NCBI GenBank assembly: GCA_937926185.1
Contig: CALEYM010000781.1
Span: 1-21,049 of the forward strand
DNA from: an uncultured Bacteroidota bacterium
GTDB taxonomy: Bacteria > Bacteroidota > Bacteroidia > Chitinophagales > Saprospiraceae
Reading direction: 5' to 3'
Length of the DNA stretch: 21,049 nucleotides
In this document: positions 7,310 to 13,959 of the stretch, piece after piece
Position numbering within the stretch: position 1 is the first letter of the stretch
Layout of the letters: each line of letters opens with the position of its first letter
Notes under the pieces: model-generated
Databases searched by the model: none
What the model was told of the DNA's origin: nothing
The model's input: the letters and a program-made list of their open reading frames with translations, nothing else
Made by a program: the position numbers and the translations under genes

Positions 7310-8532
7310 TTCACTTTCCTCCCCGGCAACTCCCCCCATTCCCGTTGCTTCGGCTCAAGTCCCCGTTTGGTCAACACCCACAGAACCGGCATTCGCGGCC
7401 TTATGTTGGGTTTGGCGGCATAGCCGTCGGTAAAATAAATAAAGCCGTCGGGGTATTCGCGATTGGCCAGTTGAAGCGCATCGTTGAAGTCGGTGCCGCC
7501 CCGGCCCGTCACGGTTTCCGGTGTTTTGCCCTTATAGGGGTACTGCCGGTACACTTTAGTATCGGCCTCCAGAATATCTATTTGAGCGCCGGAGCGCCAG
7601 AGGTGAAAAATTTCCTGAAAGAAAATTTTGAGCTCGTCGGGGCCGATACTGCCGGAGGTGTCGATGGCCACCAGCAGGCGTTGCCGGTGACGGATTTTCA
7701 GACCGGGTACGGTACCATATCGTTTGGAAGGGCGTTTCATGGTGTTTTTCAACCGCGTTTTAGCGGCGCTTTCCGCAAACAATCGGAGCAGCAGATGCCA
7801 TTGTAGCCGCGGAGCGGCTTGCGGGAGCAAATTGTCCAGCATTTCCCGCACGTCGCCGGGCATGACGCCCCAGGCGTGCGCGCTGGTGCGCTGGTGCGCG
7901 GTGCGCAGCAGGCTGTCGAGGTGGAGTTCGGCGGCGTCGCGTTCCAGCTCGCTGTGGCTGCGTATCTCGCGCCAGGGTTGATGCCGTTCCAGACCGTTCG
8001 AGTCGGAACGGATGTTGTTCAGCGTTTCCTGGTCGGGTGTGCCGGAAGCTTTTCCGCCGCGGCCCTGGCGCAGGTCTTCCAGTTTTTTATAATAATAAAA
8101 CCAGGTTTGGCCGGTTTGCAGGGCCAGGTTTGGGAAGGAGTTGAGAAAAATGCTGTCGTCGGGCAATTGCGCCCGTTCCACGTACTGGTTGACCACCAGA
8201 TCGAACGCCACATTCATCAGCATGGGGTCCAGAAACGGTTCGCGCACAAAAAGATGCCGGAAGACCAGGTGCAGTATTTCGTGTTTCACAACCCCATAGC
8301 GGTGTGCGGGATCGGTCAGTTGGGTATCCCAAAATCGGGCATTGACGTACAAGGTCAGCGCTTTATGGCCCAACCCGACGGCCAGGGTTTCTACCGGATG
8401 ACCCTGGCCAACCACCTCTTTGTTCAGGCTGCCGAACACGTGCGCGTAAAACGGTTCGCGCAACAACAAGTCAATGCCGGTGCGGGCCAGTTCGTCGAGA
8501 ATTCTTGATGCGGTATTTTCCCTGCGTTCCAA
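7300..8532 (-). CDS. Predicted metallopeptidase with VWA-like domain (DUF2201 type)
   Basis: A 410-residue soluble protein with two parts. The N-terminal half has a zinc-protease-like HEILH motif (84-88), with FDLVVNQ (110-116) offering a possible third ligand at Asp111. The C-terminal half is a von Willebrand A fold with an intact MIDAS: DTSGS (291-295), Thr347 in GRGGTDF, and Asp369 in YFTDGYA. This layout matches the DUF2201 N-terminal metallopeptidase plus VWA-like family, which often sits beside a MoxR-type AAA ATPase; no such ATPase is in this window. No signal peptide is seen, so it is probably cytoplasmic. The only start fitting the conserved N-terminus is TTG at 8532, because an in-frame stop lies 12 bases upstream. 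The adjacent LRR gene has the same direction. Substrate unknown. Confidence 0.85.
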   Translation of the reverse strand: MERRENTASRILDELARTGIDLLLREPFYAHVFGSLNKEVVGQGHPVETLAVGLGHKALTLYVNARFWDTQLTDPAHRYGVVKHEILHLVFRHLFVREPFLDPMLMNVAFDLVVNQYVERAQLPDDSIFLNSFPNLALQTGQTWFYYYKKLEDLRQGRGGKASGTPDQETLNNIRSDSNGLERHQPWREIRSHSELERDAAELHLDSLLRTAHQRTSAHAWGVMPGDVREMLDNLLPQAAPRLQWHLLLRLFAESAAKTRLKNTMKRPSKRYGTVPGLKIRHRQRLLVAIDTSGSIGPDELKIFFQEIFHLWRSGAQIDILEADTKVYRQYPYKGKTPETVTGRGGTDFNDALQLANREYPDGFIYFTDGYAAKPNIRPRMPVLWVLTKRGLEPKQREWGELPGRKVKIC

Positions 8533-8551
8533 TCTGTATTTTCTTTAAGTC

Positions 8552-8589
8552 AAATTTGAAAACGTAAATTTGAAATTTGAAAAGTTTGA
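8552..8589. repeat. Short AAATTTGA-type direct repeats
   Basis: The 87-base gap between the LRR gene and the VWA gene holds several copies of AAATTTGA (at 8552, 8566 and 8573) and a variant AAAGTTTGA (8581-8589). The spacing is irregular and the composition AT-rich. It resembles a degraded form of the tandem arrays elsewhere in the window. Confidence 0.6.
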
Positions 8590-8619
8590 AGCCTGCTGGT
8601 GGTGGCAATGCTTACTGCC

Positions 8620-9669
8620 TCACTTCCCGCCTGTCAGTTTAAAATTCCCCGGAAAGCGGGTTTGCATTTTCAGGTCGAGTTCCTCCAGGTTGCGGAGCGG
8701 TTCGAGGTTGAGTTCAATTTTCCGGAAGGGATTGTTGCTCAGTTCCAGCGAGCGCAATCCGGTACATTCGGACAGGAAGGCCGGCAAGGTTTCCAGTTGG
8801 TTAAAACGGACATTAAGGCGTTCCAGTTTTGGCGAGTGCCGCAAAAAATCCAGTTGGCCGATGCCGCAGCGGATCAGGGTGGCTTCGCGCAGGCCGGGAA
8901 ATGGCCCCAACCGCGATTCGCCTTCGATCGGGTAGCTTTCGATGATCAGTTTTTCCAGCGACTCATTCCCGTAAGGCCCGCCTTCGGGCACCTGCATCGG
9001 GTACCGGGGCCGGTAGTTGCCTTTCCGGATAATAAACGCGTTTAGCCCCGGCAGGGCCAGCAAATCCACCGGAAACGCTTCGATGCGGATATTTTCGATG
9101 ATCAGGATTTCGAGGGGCAATTGCAGGAGCAGGGGAACGGCATCGGGCAGGTCGAAATCTTTGTGCGCCGGCAAAGCAATAAAACGCAGAAAATCGAGGG
9201 TGGCGATGGCCGGCGAGAGTTGGTTGACGGCGAGCCGGCGCAGGTCGAGGGTTTGGTGCGCCACCAGGGCATTGCTGCCCTGCCCGGGGCGGTTGCGGTG
9301 CCAAAGGCACATTTTACTGGCCAGCAGCAGATCGAACAAGTCGACCTCATCGCTTTGATAACGACTGAAATACTCCGCCTCGTCGTAGTGGTAAGCGGCG
9401 GATTCGCGCAGTTTTTGCGCGTGTTTCACGGTGTTTGCCGAGGCAAAACGCTGAAGCAGGCCCATTGCGCGGCCGGCGACCTCTCTGGCGGAATGAAATA
9501 CCGAAATACCGAATAAATAACCCAGCAGCCGGCGATTGACGCCGCCGCCTTCGATGAGTTCGAGCAACAGGGGGCAGTTGTCCGCGGTAGTATCGCGCAG
9601 CAACCGCGTTATCTGAAGCGTGTATGCGCCATCCGTATCCGACCCGAGGTATTGCCCTTGCTGATTCAT
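8620..9669 (-). CDS. Leucine-rich repeat protein
   Basis: A protein of about 349 residues without a signal peptide. The N-terminal ~170 residues are helical and charged and match nothing I recognise. The C-terminal half carries irregular leucine-rich repeats: LEILIIENIRIEAFPVDLLA, LEKLIIESYPIEG, LREATLIRCGIGQLDFL, then clear units LERLNVRFNQLETLPAFL and LRSLELSNNPFRKIEL. Such repeats usually form a curved protein-binding surface. I start it at the ATG at 9669 (MNQQGQYLG); an in-frame TTG at 9696 would add nine unlikely residues. It lies 87 bases upstream of the metallopeptidase/VWA gene on the same strand, so the two may be expressed together. A partner or adaptor role for that protein is inference only. 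Confidence 0.85.
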   Translation of the reverse strand: MNQQGQYLGSDTDGAYTLQITRLLRDTTADNCPLLLELIEGGGVNRRLLGYLFGISVFHSAREVAGRAMGLLQRFASANTVKHAQKLRESAAYHYDEAEYFSRYQSDEVDLFDLLLASKMCLWHRNRPGQGSNALVAHQTLDLRRLAVNQLSPAIATLDFLRFIALPAHKDFDLPDAVPLLLQLPLEILIIENIRIEAFPVDLLALPGLNAFIIRKGNYRPRYPMQVPEGGPYGNESLEKLIIESYPIEGESRLGPFPGLREATLIRCGIGQLDFLRHSPKLERLNVRFNQLETLPAFLSECTGLRSLELSNNPFRKIELNLEPLRNLEELDLKMQTRFPGNFKLTGGK

Positions 9670-9799
9670 GTTAGCTAAGAAAAGACAAATTGGCAAGCCG
9701 TTTGTTTTTTATATTTTCAATATTTTTTGAAAACAAAATACCGGCAATTGGTATTTAATATTCCGGTTTCATCCGAACGGTTAATTTACGCAACTGCTG

Positions 9800-10312
9800 A
9801 TGCATACAATTATGGAAATCCAGGAAGGCAAACAGAAATTCATCGAGTCATGGGGCAAAATGGCCAGCGATTGGGGTATCAACCGCACCATGGCCCAGGT
9901 ACATGCCCTGTTGCTGATCGCTCCGGAGCCCCTTACGGCCGACGAAGTGATGGAAGGCCTGTCCATTTCACGCGGCAACGCCAACATGAACCTGCGCGCC
10001 CTGATGGATTGGGGTTTGGTGCACAAACAGTTGAAATCGGGCGAACGCAAGGAATACTTTTTCGCAGAAAAAGACATGTGGACCGTGGTCCGGCAGATCA
10101 TTGTGCACCGGAAAAAGAAAGAACTGGAACCCATGCTGAAAGTGCTCGACGAAGTGGCCAATGTGGAGCCCAATTGCCCCGAATCGGAGACGTTCTGCAA
10201 CGTGGTAAAGGACATCCGCCTGTTGTCCAATAAAGCCAATCAAACCCTCGACACCCTGATAAAGGCCGATTCCGGCTGGTTTTCCAATATCTTTTTGCGA
10301 ATGGTCAGGTAA
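9800..10312 (+). CDS. GbsR/MarR-family transcriptional regulator
   Basis: A 170-residue DNA-binding protein. It opens with a helix, KFIESWGKMASDWGINRTMAQVH, then a winged helix-turn-helix (about 45-90: PLTADEVMEGLSISRGNANMNLRALMDWGLVHK, with the wing KSGERKEYFF). A long helical dimerisation tail follows. The SRGNANMNLRxL recognition helix and the early WGxNRTxAQV motif fit the GbsR branch of the MarR superfamily, which in Bacillus includes a choline-responsive repressor. The target here is unknown. The ATG at 9800 is used; ATG at 9812 is equally possible and would remove four residues. It is transcribed away from the LRR gene, and its stop codon runs straight into a heptamer repeat shared with the convergent acetyltransferase gene. 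Confidence 0.88.
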   Translation: MHTIMEIQEGKQKFIESWGKMASDWGINRTMAQVHALLLIAPEPLTADEVMEGLSISRGNANMNLRALMDWGLVHKQLKSGERKEYFFAEKDMWTVVRQIIVHRKKKELEPMLKVLDEVANVEPNCPESETFCNVVKDIRLLSNKANQTLDTLIKADSGWFSNIFLRMVR

Positions 10313-10313
10313 A

Positions 10314-10341
10314 CGACTTGCGACTTGCGACTTACGACTTG
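10314..10341. repeat. Four tandem CGACTTG heptamers at a convergent gene junction
   Basis: Four consecutive 7-base units, CGACTTG three times and CGACTTA once, begin one base after the TAA of the GbsR-type regulator. The single A variant (10334) supplies the stop codon of the minus-strand acetyltransferase gene, so that protein's last residues (LRKS) are encoded by the repeat and its flank. No inverted copy is visible here. Confidence 0.9.
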
Positions 10342-11297
10342 CGCAACAAATTCATGGTAACCGTAAGCAGTCGGTTGCCGGCTTTCCACACCTGAAAGTA
10401 AGGCGTTAGTTTGCCGCCGAAGGCGCGCAGGGCGCGTTCGATGCCCGGCTCCATGCTGCCTTCAAAATCGAGGCCCAGGCCGTGTTCCGCGCAAAAAAGG
10501 ATAGCCTGCCAGTACAAGCCGTGCAGCGCCCGCGAACGCCGGCCCAATGCCGGATCAAAACCCGACAACAACAAGGTGGCCTGACGGGCGTCGTGCGCGA
10601 GGTACAAGGCGGCATGCGGTGCGCCGTTGGCCCGGCCGCGGGCAATAAAACACGCGGATTGATCCCTTTCTTTCAGCGCAGCGTGCAGATTCTCAAAAGG
10701 CGCCCGCCGGTAAGGGGGCCGCAATCCCTTCCGGTTAAAAGAACGTTGATTTAGCCAAAACAAAAGATCCAGATCGCATTCCCGGACGACCTCCGTTTCT
10801 CTTTCCGCCTTTCTGAGGTCGGTGCGCAGTTTGTTTTTCAAATTCCTGTATAATTCCTCCGGTTCGCTCGTGTCGGGCAGCAGATAGGTGTACCGCGTCG
10901 TTTGGTGAAAACCGGTCCAATAAAAGGGCAGCCAGTTTTGTACCTCCGGCAGGAAATTTTGTTGAAAAAAGGCAACGCGTGGCAGTTGGGCGATGAGCGC
11001 CGCCATAACCTGGCGTTCAAAGCCGTAGCAGCTGTTTTCTTTGAAATCCGGGCTGTCCGGATAAACCAGCCAGGGGCCGGCGTAAGCTGTAAAAGGCGGC
11101 AATTGAATGATGGACAGGCCCCAACGGCGGTTCAAAAAGTAGGGTAAAACACCCCTGACTTGCCCGCCTTTATCATAAGATAATACGGCCGACCAGCGGT
11201 CGGCATTACACACGGCGTCGAGCCACCAGGGTTGCAACTGAAGCGGCACGTACTCCGCCCGGCAGAATTCTGAATATCGCGCTTTGCTTGCAGACAT
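10332..11297 (-). CDS. FemAB/GNAT-like acyltransferase
   Basis: A 321-residue soluble protein of the FemAB-related GNAT group (Acetyltransf_6 type). These enzymes transfer acyl or aminoacyl groups, some in cell-wall or exopolysaccharide biosynthesis. Supporting features are the N-terminal LQLQPWWLDAV segment, the central LYRNLKNKLRTDLRKAERE helix, which is the usual link between the two GNAT halves, and the C-terminal ALYLAHDARQATLLLSGFDPALGRRSRALHGLYWQAI region leading to GLDFEGSMEPGIERALRAFGGK, the typical end of the second GNAT fold. No signal peptide or membrane segment is present. The start at 11297 is ATG. It converges on the GbsR-type regulator and diverges from the membrane protein-lptC pair. 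Donor and acceptor are not predictable. Confidence 0.82.
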   Translation of the reverse strand: MSASKARYSEFCRAEYVPLQLQPWWLDAVCNADRWSAVLSYDKGGQVRGVLPYFLNRRWGLSIIQLPPFTAYAGPWLVYPDSPDFKENSCYGFERQVMAALIAQLPRVAFFQQNFLPEVQNWLPFYWTGFHQTTRYTYLLPDTSEPEELYRNLKNKLRTDLRKAERETEVVRECDLDLLFWLNQRSFNRKGLRPPYRRAPFENLHAALKERDQSACFIARGRANGAPHAALYLAHDARQATLLLSGFDPALGRRSRALHGLYWQAILFCAEHGLGLDFEGSMEPGIERALRAFGGKLTPYFQVWKAGNRLLTVTMNLLRKS

Positions 11298-11317
11298 TGT
11301 TTAATACCTTAGCTGAT

Positions 11318-11418
11318 GTGGTTAGCGGGTTTCGGGTTAACGGGTGCCGGGTTGGAATAACCTTTGAACACCCGCTCGAGTAAACCCGTAACCCGTTAAC
11401 CCGAAACCTGTCAACCAC
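11318..11418. repeat. Imperfect 36-bp inverted repeat built on CGGGTTN heptamers
   Basis: Bases 11318-11353 and 11383-11418 are reverse complements over 36 positions with five mismatches, separated by a 29-base centre. Each arm is made of CGGGTT-type units seven or eight bases apart. Unlike the arrays at gene ends, it fills the divergent intergenic region between the FemAB-like gene (start 11297) and the membrane protein gene (start 11427), where promoters should lie. The right arm ends eight bases before the ATG at 11427. Confidence 0.85.
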
Positions 11419-11426
11419 CTAAATGT

Positions 11427-11933
11427 ATGACACTTCGCGAATTCTTCGACTATCTCGGCGCCCATCCGCTTATCGTAGTGGGTTTTTTCCTGCTCATCCC
11501 GCTTATTGCCCTGTTGGCCGGCTGGATGGGACGCGGTGAAGGCCATCTGTCGCCCTGGCGGTACCTGTATTCCCTGCTGGTGTACGCCGTTTGTATCCCC
11601 GGCATATTTTCAATTACCCTCAGCGTATACCTGTTCCTGTTCGAACGGGGCGGCAGCATTATGAATCTCAACCTGCTGACCCAGGTGGCGCCGGCATTGT
11701 CGATGATCCTGACTTTGGGGATTATCCGCCGGAATACTCCCTTTGAAAGTATTCCCGGTTTCGGCAAGTTGTCCAGCCTGATGATGACCATCGGAGCAGT
11801 GTTCATACTGATGTACCTGCTCGACCGAACCCATCTGATCGCTTTCGTACGGGTGCCGGTTCAGTACCTGGTACTGATCGTCGTGGGGCTGCTGGTGGTG
11901 CTGCGTTTCGGATTTAAACAGTTGATTGCCTGA
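11427..11933 (+). CDS. Hypothetical four- to five-span membrane protein
   Basis: A 168-residue integral membrane protein that I do not recognise. Hydrophobic segments lie at about 15-34, 45-70, 82-99, 116-134 and 142-163. The loops are short, and GWMGRGEGHLSPWRYLYSLLVYA joins the first two segments. No conserved catalytic residues stand out. The lptC-like gene begins two bases after its stop codon, so they form a tight operon. That suggests an envelope role, but function cannot be inferred. Confidence 0.85.
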   Translation: MTLREFFDYLGAHPLIVVGFFLLIPLIALLAGWMGRGEGHLSPWRYLYSLLVYAVCIPGIFSITLSVYLFLFERGGSIMNLNLLTQVAPALSMILTLGIIRRNTPFESIPGFGKLSSLMMTIGAVFILMYLLDRTHLIAFVRVPVQYLVLIVVGLLVVLRFGFKQLIA

Positions 11934-11935
11934 AG

Positions 11936-12508
11936 ATGATGAAAACGTTTGTTTCCCTGAAAATTTTTCTGCCGGCGCTTTTATGCTCATGCCTGGCAGC
12001 CTGCGACGCCGTACGCAAACGCGATCACCAGACTTTTACGCAGGACGACACCAATGTCGAAATTGGCCGCGACGTGGAAATCCTGTACTCCGACAGCGCC
12101 ATCGTCCGGGTGCGTATTACCGCCCCGACCATGCTCAATTACACGGAACGCGATGAACCGCGGCAGGAGTTTCCCGACGGCATCAAGGTCGAGTTTTTAA
12201 CGCCCACCCTCCTGGTGCGCAGCACGCTGACGGCCAAATGGGCCGTGCGCCAGCAAAACAAAGGCCTCGTCACCACCCGCGACAGCGTGGTGCTGACTAC
12301 TATCCAACAGGAAAAATTAGAGACCGAGGAACTGATCTGGAATGAAAAAACGGAAAAGATCAGCACCGAAAAATTCGTCAAAGTCACCAAACCCGGCGAG
12401 GTTATCTATGGCTTCGGGCTGGAAGCCAACCAGGATTTTTCTTTCTGGAAAATTACCGTGCCCAAAGGGGTCATCCGGGCGGAGCAGTTGGATAAGGCGC
12501 TGGAGTAG
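11936..12508 (+). CDS. lptC: LPS export periplasmic protein LptC (lipoprotein form)
   Basis: LptC belongs to the Lpt bridge that carries lipopolysaccharide from the inner to the outer membrane. The 190-residue protein has a lipoprotein signal ending in LAAC, with Cys23 lipidated. Bacteroidota LptC proteins are often lipoproteins, whereas the E. coli one has a membrane anchor. The mature part shows the family's strand pattern: VEILYSDSAIVRVRITAPTM, QEFPDGIKVEFLTPT, then LTAKWAVRQQNKGLVTTRDSVVL, LETEELIWNEKTEKISTEKFVKV and the closing IYGFGLEANQDFSFWKI. It follows the membrane protein after two bases. The start could be either Met of the initial pair. The family assignment rests on overall pattern rather than one signature motif. 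Confidence 0.88.
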   Translation: MMKTFVSLKIFLPALLCSCLAACDAVRKRDHQTFTQDDTNVEIGRDVEILYSDSAIVRVRITAPTMLNYTERDEPRQEFPDGIKVEFLTPTLLVRSTLTAKWAVRQQNKGLVTTRDSVVLTTIQQEKLETEELIWNEKTEKISTEKFVKVTKPGEVIYGFGLEANQDFSFWKITVPKGVIRAEQLDKALE

Positions 12509-12509
12509 G

Positions 12510-12591
12510 ACGATTTACGATTTACGATTGGGGTGGCCCGGGTAGTTGTTGCCCTCCACTTTATTGAGGGTATTTTAATCGTAAATCGTAA
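12510..12591. repeat. CGATTTA heptamer arrays with inverted copy between convergent genes
   Basis: The left arm has CGATTTA twice and a partial third copy (12511-12529); the right arm (12577-12591) carries the reverse complement. Bases 12515-12529 and 12577-12591 pair over 15 bp around a 47-base centre. It begins right after the lptC TAG and ends one base before the stop codon of the dihydroorotase-like gene on the other strand. A role as a bidirectional terminator is plausible but unproven. Confidence 0.85.
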
Positions 12592-13854
12592 TTATAACGC
12601 CACCTGTCCGTTATTCACAACCCCCAGCACTTTCCCTTTCAACTCTTGTCCCACAAACGGCGTATTCTGCGACTTGGAGCGGATATGCTTTTCAGTAAAC
12701 GTCCAGGATGCCTCCGGATCGAAAATGGTCAGTTCGGCATGGACGCCGGGTTTGATCTCCGGTACGGGCAGCCCCAGTACCCGGCGGGGGACAAGCGCCC
12801 ATTTTTGCACCAGCGTTTCGATGGACAACTGATCCTGCAAATACGTCCGGCACAGGGCATAAGCCGTTTCCAGCCCGATCATGCCGAATTCGGCAAAGGG
12901 GAATTCCAGGTTCTTTGCCTCGGTGTCCCAGGGCGTATGGTTGGAACAAATAAAATCGATGGTACCGTCGGCCAGGCCTTCCAGCAGGGCTTCACGGTCA
13001 CTATTGCCGCGCAGGGGCGGCATCACTTTCCAGTTGCTGTCGAATTCGGCCAGTTGTTCGTCCGTAAAACACAGATTGGCCGCGGCGACGGAAGCCGTCA
13101 CCGGCAGCCCGGCAGCCTTGGCGGCGCGCACCAGTTCCACTGCCTTGCGGGCAGACAGCAGGTGCAGGTGCAGCCGGCCTCCGGAGTAAGCCAGCAGGCT
13201 TAGATTGCGCTGTACCATGATTTCTTCCGCCAGCGCAGGAATACCTTTCATGCCCAGCGTGGTACTCAGCACGCCTTCGTGCATTTGTCCGCCGCCGGCG
13301 ATCGACTTGTGGTGCGGCCAGTCCATGATCAGGCCATCGAATGCTTTGGCATACTGCAGGGCGCGCAACAACAAACCGGCATCCTGCACCGGCCGGCTGC
13401 CGTCGGAAAACGCTACCGCGCCCGCGGCATGCATATCGTACAGTTCGGCCAGGTCTTTGCCCTCTGCATGCGCCGAAACGGCGCCAATGGGGTAAAAAGC
13501 CACGGCCCCGCCGGCCGTTTTGTTCCGGATGTATGCCACGGCCGATTTGGAATCCGCGGCCGGGTTGGTATTGGGGAAACAGGCCACCGCCGTGAAACCG
13601 CCTGCCGCCGCCGCCCTGGCGGCGCTTTGCAGGTCTTCGCGGTGTTCAAAACCCGGATCGCCGGTCTGAATACCCACGTCGAACCAACCGGGAGAGACAT
13701 GCGGCGTTCCTTCAAAAGTCAATACCTCGGCGTCAGCCGGCACGGGCAAATCTTTACCAACAGCTTCGATTATTCCGTTGCGAATACCGATATCCAGCGG
13801 GCCGGAGGTTTGCTCACCGGTACAAACTCTTACCTTTTTAAGGATCGTCAGCAT
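12592..13854 (-). CDS. Dihydroorotase-like amidohydrolase lacking catalytic ligands
   Basis: A 420-residue member of the amidohydrolase superfamily, aligned end to end with class I dihydroorotases (pyrimidine pathway, carbamoyl-aspartate to dihydroorotate). Family landmarks remain: PGWFD (55-59), DPGFEHREDLQSAARAAAAGGFT (66-88), PNTNP (94-98), GMKGIPALAEE (201-211) and GRLHLHLLSARKAVEL. The active site does not. The metal-binding HxH after the Asp of PGWFD is Gly61/Gln63, the substrate Arg of the usual FREPG is Gly65, and the catalytic Asp of the usual DHAPH is Asn305 (SNHTPW). Many Bacteroidota carry such a homologue. In Pseudomonas a comparable inactive protein supports aspartate transcarbamoylase assembly. 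Catalysis here is unlikely; a structural role is inference. Confidence 0.88.
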   Translation of the reverse strand: MLTILKKVRVCTGEQTSGPLDIGIRNGIIEAVGKDLPVPADAEVLTFEGTPHVSPGWFDVGIQTGDPGFEHREDLQSAARAAAAGGFTAVACFPNTNPAADSKSAVAYIRNKTAGGAVAFYPIGAVSAHAEGKDLAELYDMHAAGAVAFSDGSRPVQDAGLLLRALQYAKAFDGLIMDWPHHKSIAGGGQMHEGVLSTTLGMKGIPALAEEIMVQRNLSLLAYSGGRLHLHLLSARKAVELVRAAKAAGLPVTASVAAANLCFTDEQLAEFDSNWKVMPPLRGNSDREALLEGLADGTIDFICSNHTPWDTEAKNLEFPFAEFGMIGLETAYALCRTYLQDQLSIETLVQKWALVPRRVLGLPVPEIKPGVHAELTIFDPEASWTFTEKHIRSKSQNTPFVGQELKGKVLGVVNNGQVAL

Positions 13855-13889
13855 GACAAATCAGCTTGGCTTGTTTTATTTTTTCTGTA

Positions 13890-13959
13890 AATGACTTTGT
13901 TTCGGCGGGGGAAATTGATTTTTGAAAAAATCCATTTCTCCCGCCGAAACAAAGTCATT
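13890..13959. terminator. Long near-perfect hairpin between two minus-strand genes
   Basis: Bases 13890-13909 are the exact reverse complement of 13940-13959. Pairing continues inward to 13923/13926 with only one mismatch and one G-T pair, leaving a two-base loop: a stem of about 34 bp. The stop codon of the large membrane protein (13955-13957) lies within the right arm. It therefore lies directly behind that gene and ahead of the dihydroorotase-like gene, where it could end or protect the transcript. No U tract follows on the minus strand, so the terminator label is tentative; the palindrome itself is certain. Confidence 0.6.

Noticed and set aside
9727..10233. Plus-strand frame overlapping the GbsR-type regulator
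   Set aside because: It is in a different frame from the clear winged-helix protein and has no recognisable fold; it also begins at a TTG.
13890..13959. Insertion sequence end or MITE
   Set aside because: I see no flanking target-site duplication or transposase, and only one copy in this window; a genome search could reopen this.
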